DNA of 64,000 bases from Sphingobium scionense (GTDB lineage: Bacteria; Pseudomonadota; Alphaproteobacteria; Sphingomonadales; Sphingomonadaceae): positions 1 through 64,000 of the forward strand of contig NZ_JACIEU010000007.1 in NCBI RefSeq assembly GCF_014197035.1. Direction: 5' to 3'. A program made the position numbers and the translations under genes. This document shows, piece after piece, positions 37,795 to 46,820 of the stretch. The notes beneath the pieces are model-generated. The model ran no database searches. It saw only the letters and a program-made list of their open reading frames with translations, and was not told where the DNA came from. How positions within the stretch are numbered: the stretch's first letter is position 1; the number at the start of each line of letters is the position of its first letter.

Positions 37795-38820
37795 TCAGCG
37801 CGTGTGTTGCGGCAGGTCGAGACAGGCCATCGCGCCGCCATCCGGCGCGGGTTCCAGCCGGAAACTGCCGCCCAGTTGCTGCGCCAGCGCGACGGCGATG
37901 CGCAGGCCGATGCTGGTGGGTCCATCAGGCATGGTCCCGTCCGGAAGTCCGCGCCCGTCGTCGACGATGCGCAGGTGGAGCGCGCCATCCCCCTGCTGTT
38001 CCAGCGTCACCGCCACCCGCCCCGCGCGATCGGGCAGGCCATGTTCGATCGCGTTGCTGACCGATTCCGCCACGATCAGCGCCAGCGGCACGATGACATC
38101 GGGCTCCAGCGACAGGCCATCGGGCGCACAAATGGTGCAGTCGATGTCGGTGCGGCCGAACGCATCGACGATATCGGCGCAGAGCATGACCATGAAGGTG
38201 CGCAGATCCTGCCCCTGCCCCGACGGATCATAAAGGGCACGGCTGATCTTGCCGATCAGCGACAGGCGCGCGGCGGCATCGTCCAGCGCACGGCGGGCGA
38301 CGTCATTGTCGACCTGGCGCCGTTGCAGCGACAACATCGCGGCCACCACCTGCAGATTGTTCGACACACGATGCTGGAGTTCGTTGAACAATAATTCCCG
38401 ATTCTCGGCCAGGGCACGGCTGCGCTCCCGCTCGATCGCCAGGTTGAAATTGGCGCGCTGCATGAAGTGGATCAGCAATATATCGACGGCCACGACCATG
38501 GCGTAGAAGATCAGCGCCATGGCGACGCCGGGGTTGAAAACCAGCGTGTAGACCGGCGGGATGAAGCAATACCAGGACAGCAGGCCACCAACGATGGCGG
38601 CGAAGATGCCCGGCCGCACCCCGAACAGGAAGGAGGAGAGGATCACCGCCGGGAAGAAGGTGACGAAAGGATAGCCGACCGGCAGCAGCGTTTCGGCAGC
38701 GATGCGCGCGAGCCAGGCGAGCAGGCAGAGCAGCAGGCTCAGGCCATAGCCATAGGCCGGCCTTGGAAGCACGAGCGGCAGGCGCTCGACAAACCGCTCA
38801 TTCCTCCGTTGCATGGACAT
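37795..38820 (-). CDS. HisKA_2-type sensor histidine kinase with DUF4118 membrane domain
   Basis: The 341-residue protein has a KdpD-like DUF4118 membrane domain (hydrophobic segments about 25-118; YPFVTFFPAVILSSFLFGVR), then a HisKA_2 box FNELQHRVSNNLQ (likely H150) and an ATPase domain with intact N-box (ESVSNAIEHG) and DDGRGLP. It is a plausible active kinase. HisKA_2 kinases often feed PhyR in Alphaproteobacteria, so it could be a general stress input, but no adjacent response regulator shows this. Confidence 0.9.
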   Translation of the reverse strand: MSMQRRNERFVERLPLVLPRPAYGYGLSLLLCLLAWLARIAAETLLPVGYPFVTFFPAVILSSFLFGVRPGIFAAIVGGLLSWYCFIPPVYTLVFNPGVAMALIFYAMVVAVDILLIHFMQRANFNLAIERERSRALAENRELLFNELQHRVSNNLQVVAAMLSLQRRQVDNDVARRALDDAAARLSLIGKISRALYDPSGQGQDLRTFMVMLCADIVDAFGRTDIDCTICAPDGLSLEPDVIVPLALIVAESVSNAIEHGLPDRAGRVAVTLEQQGDGALHLRIVDDGRGLPDGTMPDGPTSIGLRIAVALAQQLGGSFRLEPAPDGGAMACLDLPQHTR

Positions 38821-38901
38821 TCCCCCGGAACCGTGACGCGACCGTATCAGATGCCAACAGCCATGCCTTGATCGAAATCAGCCCTGACGGGATTTGGCAC
38901 G

Positions 38902-38931
38902 AAAAAGGGCGCCCGGTCGAACCGGACGCCC
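38902..38931 (-). terminator. Rho-independent terminator after pnp
   Basis: On the minus strand GGGCGTCCGG-loop-CCGGGCGCCC, with one mismatch, is followed by five T. It lies 30 bases past the pnp stop. Confidence 0.85.
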
Positions 38932-38960
38932 CATTTTCTAGTCAGCGATGATGCTGCCGA

Positions 38961-41288
38961 TCAGTCCTGGGTCAGGAAGTCGGGCAGACCGGCGTTGGAG
39001 CCGTCATCATCACCCTTGCCTTCGCTGCGCGGGCCACGGTCTCGGCGCGGGCCACGGTCGCCGCCGCGATCGCCACCGCGACCACCACGATCGCCGCCGT
39101 CACGACGCGGGCCACGGCCACGGTCGCCACGGTCGCCGCGATCACCACGGGGTTCGCGCGGTTCGCGAGCCGGACGGGTGTCTTCCAGTTCTTCGCCGGT
39201 TTCCTGGTCGACGACGCGCATCGACAGGCGAACCTTGCCGCGCGGGTCGATCTCGAGAACCTTGACCTTCACTTCCTGGCCTTCCGACACGACGTCGGTC
39301 GGCTTCTCGACGCGCTCATTCTTCATTTCGGAGACGTGAACGAGACCGTCCTTGCCACCCATGAAGTTCACGAACGCACCGAAGTCGACGATGTTGACGA
39401 CCTTGCCGGTGTAGACCTTGCCGACTTCGGCTTCCTCGACGATGCCGAGAATCCACTTCTTGGCGGCCTCGATCTGGTCGATGTCGGACGAGCTGATCTT
39501 GATGATGCCTTCGTCGTCGATGTCGACCTTGGCGCCGGTTTCCGCGACGATCTCGCGAATGACCTTGCCGCCGGTGCCGATGACGTCACGGATCTTCGAC
39601 TTGTCGATCTGGATCGTCTCGATGCGCGGGGCATGGGCCGACAGCTCGGTGCGGGTCGAGGACAGGGCCTTGTTCATCTCACCCAGGATGTGGGCGCGAC
39701 CTTCCTTGGCCTGACGCAGGGCGGTCTCGAAGATTTCCTGCGTGATGCCGGCAACCTTGATGTCCATCTGCATGGTGGTGATGCCGTTTTCCGTACCGGC
39801 CACCTTGAAGTCCATGTCGCCGAGATGATCTTCGTCACCCAGGATGTCCGAGATGACGGCGAAATCGCTGCCTTCCAGGATCAGGCCCATGGCGATGCCC
39901 GACACCGGACGCTTCAACGGAACGCCCGCATCCATCATCGAGAGCGAACCGCCGCAGACGGTGGCCATCGACGAGGAACCGTTCGACTCGGTGATGTCCG
40001 AGAGAACGCGGATGGTGTAGGGGAATTCGTCCTTGGTCGGCAGCACCGGGTGCAGCGCGCGCCAGGCGAGCTTGCCATGGCCGACTTCACGACGACCCGG
40101 CGCACCGAAGCGACCCACTTCACCGACCGAATAGGGCGGGAAGTTGTAGTGCAGCATGAAGTTTTCATAGTGCAGGCCGGTCAGGCCGTCGATCATCTGC
40201 TCGGCGTCCTTGGTGCCCAGCGTGGTGGTGCAGATCGCCTGCGTCTCGCCACGGGTGAACAGGGCCGAACCATGGGTGCGCGGCAGGAAGCCGACCATCG
40301 CCTCGATCGGACGGATCTGGGTGGTGGTGCGACCGTCGATGCGCGCGCCGTCCTTCAGGATGGCGGTGCGGACGATTTCGGCTTCCAGCTTCTTGGTCAG
40401 CTTGATGCCGGCCATCACCGTCTGGGCGTCGAGGCCGTCGGCCGCGAAGCTGGCCTTCGCCTTGGCGCGGGCTTCGTTCAGGGCGTTCGAGCGGGCCGAC
40501 TTGTCGGTCAGCTTGTAGGCAGCGGCGATGTCGCCACCGATCAGATCCTTGAGCTTGGTCTTGAGCGCGCCCAGATCGTCGCCCTTGGCGATTTCCCACG
40601 GATCCTTGGCGGCCTTCTCGGCCAGCTGGATGATCGCGTCGGCAACCTTCTTGCTCGCTTCATGGGCGAACAGGACGGCGCCCAGCATGACGTCTTCCGA
40701 CAGTTCCTTGGCTTCGGATTCGACCATCATCACGGCGTTGCCGGTGGCGGCGACGACCAGGTCGAGTTCGCCGGTCTTCACTTCGTCAAGGCTCGGGTTC
40801 AGCTGATATTCGCCATCCTTGTAACCGACGCGGGCCGCGCCGATCGGGCCCATGAAGGGCACGCCCGACAGGGTCAGGGCAGCCGAGGCGGCGATCATCG
40901 CGACGATGTCGGGCTCGCTCTCGCCATCGAACGACAGCACCTGGGCGATGACGTTGATTTCGTTGTAGAAGCCTTCGGGGAAGAGCGGACGGATCGGACG
41001 GTCGATCAGGCGCGAAACCAGGGTTTCCTTCTCGGTGGCGCCACGCTCACGCTTGAAGAAACCACCCGGAATGCGGCCGGCGGCCGAATATTTTTCCTGA
41101 TAGTGGACGGTCAGCGGGAAGAAGTCCTGGCCTTCCTTCACCGACTTGGCGGCGGTCACGGCGCACAGCACCACGGTTTCGCCATGGGTTGCCAGCACGG
41201 CGGCGTCGGCCTGACGCGCGATCCGGCCGGTTTCGAGGGTCAGCGTCTTGCCGGCCAGCTCGATCGAAACTTTCTTTACATCGAACAT
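38961..41288 (-). CDS. pnp: Polynucleotide phosphorylase with RG-rich tail
   Basis: The 775-residue 3'-5' exoribonuclease has two RNase PH domains (to about 550; [40 protein letters not shown]), a KH domain ([20 protein letters not shown]) and an S1 domain ([20 protein letters not shown]). The last 71 residues (about 705-775) are a disordered tail of RGD/RGG repeats ending in [11 protein letters not shown], longer than in E. coli. The ATG at 41288 with AAGGA upstream is preferred over 41306. It follows rpsO by 205 bases. Confidence 0.97.
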   Translation of the reverse strand: MFDVKKVSIELAGKTLTLETGRIARQADAAVLATHGETVVLCAVTAAKSVKEGQDFFPLTVHYQEKYSAAGRIPGGFFKRERGATEKETLVSRLIDRPIRPLFPEGFYNEINVIAQVLSFDGESEPDIVAMIAASAALTLSGVPFMGPIGAARVGYKDGEYQLNPSLDEVKTGELDLVVAATGNAVMMVESEAKELSEDVMLGAVLFAHEASKKVADAIIQLAEKAAKDPWEIAKGDDLGALKTKLKDLIGGDIAAAYKLTDKSARSNALNEARAKAKASFAADGLDAQTVMAGIKLTKKLEAEIVRTAILKDGARIDGRTTTQIRPIEAMVGFLPRTHGSALFTRGETQAICTTTLGTKDAEQMIDGLTGLHYENFMLHYNFPPYSVGEVGRFGAPGRREVGHGKLAWRALHPVLPTKDEFPYTIRVLSDITESNGSSSMATVCGGSLSMMDAGVPLKRPVSGIAMGLILEGSDFAVISDILGDEDHLGDMDFKVAGTENGITTMQMDIKVAGITQEIFETALRQAKEGRAHILGEMNKALSSTRTELSAHAPRIETIQIDKSKIRDVIGTGGKVIREIVAETGAKVDIDDEGIIKISSSDIDQIEAAKKWILGIVEEAEVGKVYTGKVVNIVDFGAFVNFMGGKDGLVHVSEMKNERVEKPTDVVSEGQEVKVKVLEIDPRGKVRLSMRVVDQETGEELEDTRPAREPREPRGDRGDRGDRGRGPRRDGGDRGGRGGDRGGDRGPRRDRGPRSEGKGDDDGSNAGLPDFLTQD

Positions 41289-41458
41289 ATATGTTCCTTT
41301 GCCCACCTGGCCCTATTGCCGGGCGGGGCCTCATATGCGGACAAAGCCGGTCCGCGGCGGTTGTGGGGCATCGTGTGGCCCCTTGGACGAAACGGGTCGC
41401 CGGATTGCGCCCGTCCCGGATGACATCCTGAAAAAAGGAATGTCCGTTAGAATCGGAA

Positions 41459-41478
41459 ACGGCCCCGAATGGGGCCGT
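41459..41478 (-). terminator. Hairpin between rpsO and pnp
   Basis: ACGGCCCC-N4-GGGGCCGT, followed on the minus strand by TTTCC. The T tract is short, so it may be a partial terminator or an RNA-processing hairpin of the rpsO-pnp transcript. Confidence 0.6.
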
Positions 41479-41493
41479 CCCTTTGTAGCAGGC

Positions 41494-41763
41494 TTACTTG
41501 CGCAGGCCCAGCTTGGCGATGAGGTCGCCGTAGCGTGCCGCATCCTTCTTCTTCAGATAGTCCAGCAGCGAACGGCGCTTGTTGACCAGCATCAGCAGGC
41601 CGCGACGGCTGTGGTTATCCTTGTGATGACCCTTGAAATGCTCGGTCAGGTTCGTGATGCGCTCGGTCAGGATCGCGACCTGAACTTCCGGCGAACCGGT
41701 ATCACCCTCAACGCGGGCATGTTCCTTGATAAGCGCTTCCTTGCGCTCGGCAGTGATCGTCAT
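41494..41763 (-). CDS. rpsO: 30S ribosomal protein S15
   Basis: The 89-residue protein shows the S15 signatures [36 protein letters not shown] and [12 protein letters not shown]. The start codon directly abuts the truB stop (one base apart), giving the conserved truB-rpsO-pnp order. Confidence 0.98.
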   Translation of the reverse strand: MTITAERKEALIKEHARVEGDTGSPEVQVAILTERITNLTEHFKGHHKDNHSRRGLLMLVNKRRSLLDYLKKKDAARYGDLIAKLGLRK

Positions 41764-42738
41764 CTAGTCTTCTTCCTTCGACATCAGGTTAAATCCGCGC
41801 ACCACCCGGACATTTCCGTCCTCTATTTCAACCAACGCCACGGGCATGAACCCGTCGGTCGCCAGATGAAGGCCGGTGGCAGCATCACGTCCCGAAAGCA
41901 TCTTCCCCTGTCGGAGTGCCAATGCTTCGTCGGGAGAGACTGCAAGAGCCGGGATATCGTCCAGCCCTGCCGTCAACGGGAGCATAAGCTCGCCGATGTC
42001 GCCGCCCCTAGCAGCTTCGTCCAGTTTGTCCAGCGAAATCGCGGTTTCCAGGGTGAACGGCCCGGCCTTGATCCGCCGCAACATGGTGACATGGCCGACC
42101 GTGCCGAGCGCCAGCGCGATGTCGCGGGCGAGGGAGCGGATATAGGTGCCCTTGGAGACATGGGCGGTGAGTGTGACGGAGGCAAGCGCCCCCTCATCCG
42201 TTCGGTTCGAGCCTGTCGAGAACCCTTGCGCATCGTTCTCGACAAGCTCGAACCGAACGGGGGTCAGCGCATGGATCGTCACCGATCGCGTCTTCATCTC
42301 CACCTCCTCCCCCTTGCGGGCGAGGTCATAGGCGCGCTGGCCGTCGATCAGGATCGCGCTATAGGCCGGCGGCGCCTGTTCGATTCCGCCAGTGAAGCGC
42401 GGCAGCACCGCCTCCAGTTGCGCCAGCGTCGGGCGCACATCGCTTTGCGCGATGACCTTGCCCTCCAGGTCGAGCGTGTCGGTCTGTGCGCCAAAGGCGA
42501 TGGTGAAGTCGTAGATCTTGTCGCTGTCGAGCATTCGGCCGGCAAGCTTGGTCGCCTCGCCGATCGCGATCGGCAGCACCCCGGTCGCCAGCGGATCGAG
42601 CGTGCCGCCATGGCCGACCTTCGACTTCTCCGTGCCGCCCAGCACCTCGCGCTGGGTCCGCAGCGCGCGCTTGACCGCGCTGACCGCCTGGGTCGAACCA
42701 AGGCCATGGGGTTTGTCGAGGATGATCCAGCCGTGCAT
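41764..42738 (-). CDS. truB: tRNA pseudouridine-55 synthase TruB with in-frame palindromic insertion
   Basis: The 324-residue enzyme makes pseudouridine 55 in the T loop of tRNAs. The catalytic motif GGTLDPLATG (D48) and the AYSAILIDGQRAYDLAR and SKGTYIRSLARDIA segments are intact. Residues about 160-181 (PVRFELVENDAQGFSTGSNR and two more) are encoded by a palindromic repeat at 42198-42260 inserted without breaking the frame, between IHAL and the strand that leads to SKGTYIR. The enzyme is essential-like for tRNA maturation, so the insertion is probably tolerated as a surface loop. Confidence 0.95.
   Translation of the reverse strand: MHGWIILDKPHGLGSTQAVSAVKRALRTQREVLGGTEKSKVGHGGTLDPLATGVLPIAIGEATKLAGRMLDSDKIYDFTIAFGAQTDTLDLEGKVIAQSDVRPTLAQLEAVLPRFTGGIEQAPPAYSAILIDGQRAYDLARKGEEVEMKTRSVTIHALTPVRFELVENDAQGFSTGSNRTDEGALASVTLTAHVSKGTYIRSLARDIALALGTVGHVTMLRRIKAGPFTLETAISLDKLDEAARGGDIGELMLPLTAGLDDIPALAVSPDEALALRQGKMLSGRDAATGLHLATDGFMPVALVEIEDGNVRVVRGFNLMSKEED
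42198..42260. repeat. Palindromic repeat inside truB
   Basis: Two 25-base arms (42198-42222 and 42236-42260) are reverse complements with one mismatch, around a 13-base loop. The arm contains TTCGAGCCTGTCGAGAA, and a one-mismatch copy stands between genes at 28758. The element is a dispersed repeat that has entered the coding sequence in frame. Confidence 0.9.
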
Positions 42739-42849
42739 GGCGGCGGCCCTTACCCCCCCTGCCCGGACATGTCACCTTCCATCGTCCTTTCCGAACATCC
42801 ATCCAATAAGGGCATTTCGCTGCCCATCACGCTCCGCTATTCCAGCGCC

Positions 42850-43545
42850 ATGACGATCAAGCTCATCTGCCTCGATGCCGACGACACGCTGTGGCACAAT
42901 ATGCGCCATTTCAACGCGACCCAGGACGCGCTGACCGACATGTTGCAGCCTTTTGCCGATGTCGATGTCACGCGCGAGCGGCTGATCGCCTGCGAAATCC
43001 GCAACCTGCCGCTCTATGGCTATGGCGCCAAGGGCTTCACCCTGTCGATGATCGAGGCGGCGGTGGAACTGGCCGGCGACCAGCTGTCGACCGCGATGAT
43101 CCAGGAGATATTGGCCGCGGGCCGCGCCCTGCTGGCCCATCCGGTCGAGCTGTTCGACGGGGTGGCCGACACGCTGGAGCGACTGGCGGATATCGGCCCG
43201 CTGGTGCTGGTGACCAAAGGCGACCTGCTGCATCAGGAAAGCAAGCTGGCGGCATCGGGCCTGGGCGACCTGTTTTCCGGGATCGAGATCGTCAGCGACA
43301 AGAAGGTCGATACCTTCCGCACCCTGTTCGCCCGCCATGGCATCGAACCCGAACAGGCGGTGATGGCCGGCGATTCGATGCGGTCGGACATATTGCCGGC
43401 GCTGGAGGCCGGGGCCTGGGCCGCGTTCATCCCGCAGGAGGGCGCCTGGTCGCATGAACGGGCGCAGCCGCCGACCGCCGCGGCGCGCTACACCCAGCTG
43501 GAGCGGCTGGGCGAATTGCCCGACTGGATTGGCTCGCTGGACTGA
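42850..43545 (+). CDS. HAD-family hydrolase
   Basis: The 231-residue phosphatase-like protein has motif I as LICLDADDTLWHN (nucleophile D in DADDT), motif II LVLVTKGD, the conserved lysine region SDKKVDTF and motif IV VMAGDSMRSDILPALEAGAW. The unusual first motif DADDT resembles the nucleotidase or phosphoglycolate phosphatase-like group. It is the only forward gene in a long minus-strand block, divergent from truB by 111 bases. Confidence 0.88.
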   Translation: MTIKLICLDADDTLWHNMRHFNATQDALTDMLQPFADVDVTRERLIACEIRNLPLYGYGAKGFTLSMIEAAVELAGDQLSTAMIQEILAAGRALLAHPVELFDGVADTLERLADIGPLVLVTKGDLLHQESKLAASGLGDLFSGIEIVSDKKVDTFRTLFARHGIEPEQAVMAGDSMRSDILPALEAGAWAAFIPQEGAWSHERAQPPTAAARYTQLERLGELPDWIGSLD

Positions 43546-43548
43546 AGC

Positions 43549-44100
43549 TCAGGCGGCGCGCACAGCCCATTCGTCGGCGAGGATCGAATAGATCACCGTG
43601 TCGCGGACATGGCCGGTCCAGGTGACGCGCTGCTTGCGCAGCACGCCCTCGCGCACGGCGCCCAGCTTCTCCACCGCCTTTTGCGAGCGGATGTTGCGCG
43701 CATCGACCCGAAATTCGATGCGATGGAAGCCACAGGCCAGCGCCCGCCCGATCAGCAACGGCTTGATCCGGCCGTTAAGACCGGTGCCGCGTGCGGCCGG
43801 CACCATATAGGTGAGGCCGATTTCCAGAGCATTGTCGGCCGGATGAATATTGAGATAGCCCGACATGCCGATGGGCTGGTCCTCCGCCAGGATCAGGAAG
43901 GCATTGCGGTCCCCGCTCGCCAACGTCGCGTCGAAGGCGGTGTCGAAATCCGGCCCGGCGAAGCGCACGGGATAAATTTCCCACACCGGGTCGTCGACCG
44001 GGCAGATCGCACGCAGCATTTCGCGATGATGGGGCGCCAGTTGCTCCAGATGGAGGCCGGGCGCTTCGATCGGCGCCAGCAGATCGTCCATCCGGCTCAT
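43549..44100 (-). CDS. GNAT acetyltransferase (RimJ/RimL-like)
   Basis: The 183-residue protein shows [20 protein letters not shown] (acetyl-CoA loop), [20 protein letters not shown] and [20 protein letters not shown], as in the RimJ/RimL group that acetylates protein N termini or small amines. The start at 44100 gives an ATGA overlap with the tdk stop, a strong sign of cotranscription. The substrate is unknown. Confidence 0.9.
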   Translation of the reverse strand: MSRMDDLLAPIEAPGLHLEQLAPHHREMLRAICPVDDPVWEIYPVRFAGPDFDTAFDATLASGDRNAFLILAEDQPIGMSGYLNIHPADNALEIGLTYMVPAARGTGLNGRIKPLLIGRALACGFHRIEFRVDARNIRSQKAVEKLGAVREGVLRKQRVTWTGHVRDTVIYSILADEWAVRAA

Positions 44101-44675
44101 CCGCGCATCTGCTCGACAAAATGGCGACGGCATAGCGCCACATAACGGTCATTGCCGCCAATCTCGGTCTGCGCGCCCTGACGGATCGCCCGGCCCGACG
44201 CATCGACGCGCAGGTTCATCGTCGCCTTGCGGCCGCAGTCGCACACCGTCTTGATCTCGGTCAGCGCGTCGGCAAGGCCGAGCAGATGGGCGCTGCCCTC
44301 GAACAATTCCCCCTGAAAATCGGTGCGCAGGCCGTAGCAGAGGACGGGAATGCCGAGGCTGTCGCTGACCGCGGCGAGTTGCCAGACCTGATCGCGGGTC
44401 AGGAACTGTGCCTCGTCCACCAGCACGCAGGAGAGCGGCGTCGCCTCATGCTGGGCGGCGATAGCGGCAAGCATGTCGACACCCGGCTCGAACAGATGCG
44501 CCTGCGCCTCCAGCCCGATGCGCGAGGCGATCCGGCCATGGCCGAAGCGGTCGTCGACCGCCGCCGTCCACAGCATCGTCGCCATGCCGCGCTCCTGATA
44601 GTTGAAGCTCGATTGCAGCAGGGTCGTCGATTTGCCCGCATTCATCGAGCTATAATAGAAATAGAGCTTGGCCAT
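44097..44675 (-). CDS. tdk: Thymidine kinase
   Basis: The 192-residue type II thymidine kinase salvages thymidine to dTMP. It has the P loop [16 protein letters not shown], the [14 protein letters not shown] motif, a zinc-site cysteine pair CDCG and a late CRRHF, and the lasso region. The gene precedes the GNAT gene with a 4-base overlap. Confidence 0.96.
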   Translation of the reverse strand: MAKLYFYYSSMNAGKSTTLLQSSFNYQERGMATMLWTAAVDDRFGHGRIASRIGLEAQAHLFEPGVDMLAAIAAQHEATPLSCVLVDEAQFLTRDQVWQLAAVSDSLGIPVLCYGLRTDFQGELFEGSAHLLGLADALTEIKTVCDCGRKATMNLRVDASGRAIRQGAQTEIGGNDRYVALCRRHFVEQMRG

Positions 44676-44684
44676 GGCCGCGCT

Positions 44685-45581
44685 TTAGCGCAGCGTGGGC
44701 GCAACGCCAGCCAGGAAACGCACCAGCGCATCGGCGAGCGCGATCCGCTTGTCGGAAAAGCTGTGATCGGTCGGCCAGACCATCAGGCGGGTGTTGGGAT
44801 TGGCCGACTGGGCGTCCGCCCCGACCTTGCGCGCCATCGCGCCGATGCCGCGTTCGGCGCCGATGATGGTCAGCGGCCGACGGCCATAGCCGACCAGCTT
44901 GCGGCCGAGGTCGAACTTCTGCGCATCGCCCCTGATCTCGGCGGTCAGGCTTTCATAGCTGGCGCCCGACAGCGGCGGCAGGTCGCCCGCCACCTCGGCC
45001 TTCCATCCTGCCTCGCCCTGCGGCGTGGCGAGCGAGGCCACGGTCTGAGCGGGATCCCAGGGATCGATCAGGAACAGGCCGGCGACGCGCGGTTCGGCGG
45101 CCGCCGCCTCGGCCGCCATGAAGCCGCCCATGCTGTGGCCGGCGACCACGATCGCGCTGGTGTCGATACGATATTTGGCGACGGTCGATGCCTCCTCCAG
45201 GAAGAGCAAAGCGTTGAACGCATCCTCCGCCGCGTTGGTGAAGGAAAAGATGCCGGGGCTGCCCCACGACCCACGATAATGGAGGGTCAGGACATTCCAG
45301 CCCGCGCGGCGCGCCGCCTGGGCCAGATCCAGATTCTGCTCATTGCCCGGAAAGCCGTGGAGCAGCAGCAGGGTCGGATGCACCCCGCTGCCGGCCGCGA
45401 CATACATGACCGCATTCATCGCCCCTTCGCCCGAGGGAATGACGAACGCGTCCATCCGCGCGGGGTTGGCGGCGTCGGGCGCCGGATCGGTGGTGACGGC
45501 AGGATGGGTGGCGGGTTCACGGGCGATGGCGGGGGCAATCACGGCACTGGCGAGCATCAGGACGGACAGGAAGCGCTTCAT
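44685..45581 (-). CDS. Exported alpha/beta hydrolase
   Basis: The 298-residue protein has an N-terminal signal (about 1-20, VIAPAIA). The fold motifs are LLLHGFPGNEQNLDLAQAAR (oxyanion region), the nucleophile elbow GHSMGG, and a late aspartate and histidine (VWPTDHSFSD). It resembles serine hydrolases of the dienelactone hydrolase or dipeptidyl-peptidase-like type. Its start overlaps the end of the PIN-domain gene by four bases (45578-45581), so it is translated from the toxin-antitoxin transcript. Confidence 0.88.
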   Translation of the reverse strand: MKRFLSVLMLASAVIAPAIAREPATHPAVTTDPAPDAANPARMDAFVIPSGEGAMNAVMYVAAGSGVHPTLLLLHGFPGNEQNLDLAQAARRAGWNVLTLHYRGSWGSPGIFSFTNAAEDAFNALLFLEEASTVAKYRIDTSAIVVAGHSMGGFMAAEAAAAEPRVAGLFLIDPWDPAQTVASLATPQGEAGWKAEVAGDLPPLSGASYESLTAEIRGDAQKFDLGRKLVGYGRRPLTIIGAERGIGAMARKVGADAQSANPNTRLMVWPTDHSFSDKRIALADALVRFLAGVAPTLR

Positions 45582-45964
45582 TCGGGAACCTCGATGGCTA
45601 CGGGCGGATCGACCAGCTTGCGGAAAACCTCTCCGTCAAACGTCACGAAAGCATCGGCACCGTTGGCACCGAGAACATGAATGGCATCGGCAATGTCGGC
45701 GCCGCCGCGAAACTGCATGATCGCCCAGCCGAGCCCATCGCCCTGCTCAACGGTCACTCCCGGCAAATCCATGATTTCGGACAGAATATCGGCTAAGGCA
45801 AGGCGCCCGACCTTATAGCGGCTGCCAAGAAGCCAGGCCGTTTCCAGCATGACGGTGAGCGGAATGAAGACGCCATCGGCGATCAGCGCGTCGGCGATCT
45901 CGGCCTGCCGCAGATCATCCCGGACCAGCGCCCGAGCGAGGATATTGGTATCGATCGCCTTCAA
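45578..45964 (-). CDS. PIN-domain toxin, VapC family
   Basis: The 128-residue PIN ribonuclease has the acidic active-site residues in AIDTNILARAL (D5), VMLETAWLLG (E near 41), DIADAIH and AFVTFDGEVF. VapC toxins cut tRNA or rRNA and are held by a VapB partner. The start overlaps the antitoxin stop by four bases (45961-45964). It lies between core genes (rbfA upstream, tdk downstream), which suggests a later arrival. Confidence 0.9.
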   Translation of the reverse strand: MKAIDTNILARALVRDDLRQAEIADALIADGVFIPLTVMLETAWLLGSRYKVGRLALADILSEIMDLPGVTVEQGDGLGWAIMQFRGGADIADAIHVLGANGADAFVTFDGEVFRKLVDPPVAIEVPE

Positions 45965-46242
45965 CGATCGCTGTCCTCGGCCGCCTTGCGCCAGCCCTCC
46001 GCAATCGTCTCGTTCATTTCCTCGATCGTCACGGGCCGACCATCATAGGCGATCCGCGCCCGAATGCCGGCCACAATCTCGTCAAAGCTGCGACCCGACT
46101 TCTGTTGCTGCGGCTTCAACAATATACCACCGCCCATCGGCACGACATCGAGCACCTGGCCTGGCGCGAGTCCGAGTTGATCGCGGACATCCTTGGGGAT
46201 GACAACCTGGCCCTTGGCCGACAGGGTGGTCTTGGCGTTCAT
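45961..46242 (-). CDS. AbrB/MazE-type antitoxin of the VapC pair
   Basis: The 93-residue protein has an N-terminal swapped-hairpin AbrB DNA-binding domain (TTLSAKGQVVIPKDVRDQLG, LAPGQVLDVVPMGGGILLKP) and a C-terminal helical toxin-binding part. A 9-bp palindrome lies immediately upstream of its start, suited to autoregulation. It is the first gene of the pair. Confidence 0.92.
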   Translation of the reverse strand: MNAKTTLSAKGQVVIPKDVRDQLGLAPGQVLDVVPMGGGILLKPQQQKSGRSFDEIVAGIRARIAYDGRPVTIEEMNETIAEGWRKAAEDSDR

Positions 46243-46243
46243 A

Positions 46244-46265
46244 GCGGTAAGATGCGTCTTACCGC
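46244..46265. promoter_or_regulatory. Likely operator of the VapBC-type pair
   Basis: GCGGTAAGA-N4-TCTTACCGC is a perfect palindrome one base upstream of the antitoxin start. There is no T tract on either side, so a self-repression operator fits better than a terminator for rbfA, whose stop is eight bases further. Confidence 0.65.
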
Positions 46266-46273
46266 GTCATGAG

Positions 46274-46672
46274 TCAATCTTCGCCTTCATCCTGTTCCAG
46301 ATCGCGGGCGACCTTGGGGTCGCGGAGCAGCTTGTCGATATGGCTACCCTCGTCGAAGCTTTCGTCCGACAGGAATTTGAGCTTCGCCGCATATTTGAGC
46401 GCCATGCGATGGGCGACTTCGCGCTGGAGATAGGCGGTGTTGGTACGCAGCGCCTTGAGCACCGCTTCCTCGTCCCTGCCCAGCAGCGCCTTGATGAAGA
46501 TGGTCGCGTGACGCAGGTCGGGCGACATGCGCACTTCGGTGACGCTGACGACATGCTTGGCCAGCACATCATCATGCACGTCACCGCGCGTCAGGATTTC
46601 GGACAGGATATGACGCACCTGTTCGCCCACGCGGAGCAGGCGGACGGAAGGGCCTTCGGACTGGTTGGACAT
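46274..46672 (-). CDS. rbfA: Ribosome-binding factor A
   Basis: The 132-residue 30S maturation factor has the KH-like fold ([56 protein letters not shown]). It follows infB by 148 bases in the rimP-nusA-infB-rbfA group. In many relatives truB comes next; here a toxin-antitoxin and hydrolase block intervenes. Confidence 0.95.
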   Translation of the reverse strand: MSNQSEGPSVRLLRVGEQVRHILSEILTRGDVHDDVLAKHVVSVTEVRMSPDLRHATIFIKALLGRDEEAVLKALRTNTAYLQREVAHRMALKYAAKLKFLSDESFDEGSHIDKLLRDPKVARDLEQDEGED

Positions 46673-46820
46673 AAATCAAAACTCCCCTGCCCTGGCTGGG
46701 CGGGTGCGGGTTGCATGGTGAGCGTAGCGGGCGCGGCCGAATAGCGAAAGGGTGGAAGCGATTGCTCACGCAATCGCACCCACCCCCAATCTTCCCCGAA
46801 AGGAAGATGCTTCGCCGTGA
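46673..46820. other. infB-rbfA spacer with two hairpins
   Basis: GCGATTG-N6-CAATCGC (46758-46777) and ATCTTCC-N6-GGAAGAT (46789-46808) can both form in the transcript. Neither has a T tract. They may slow or process the mRNA between infB and rbfA. No gene is seen. Confidence 0.5.
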
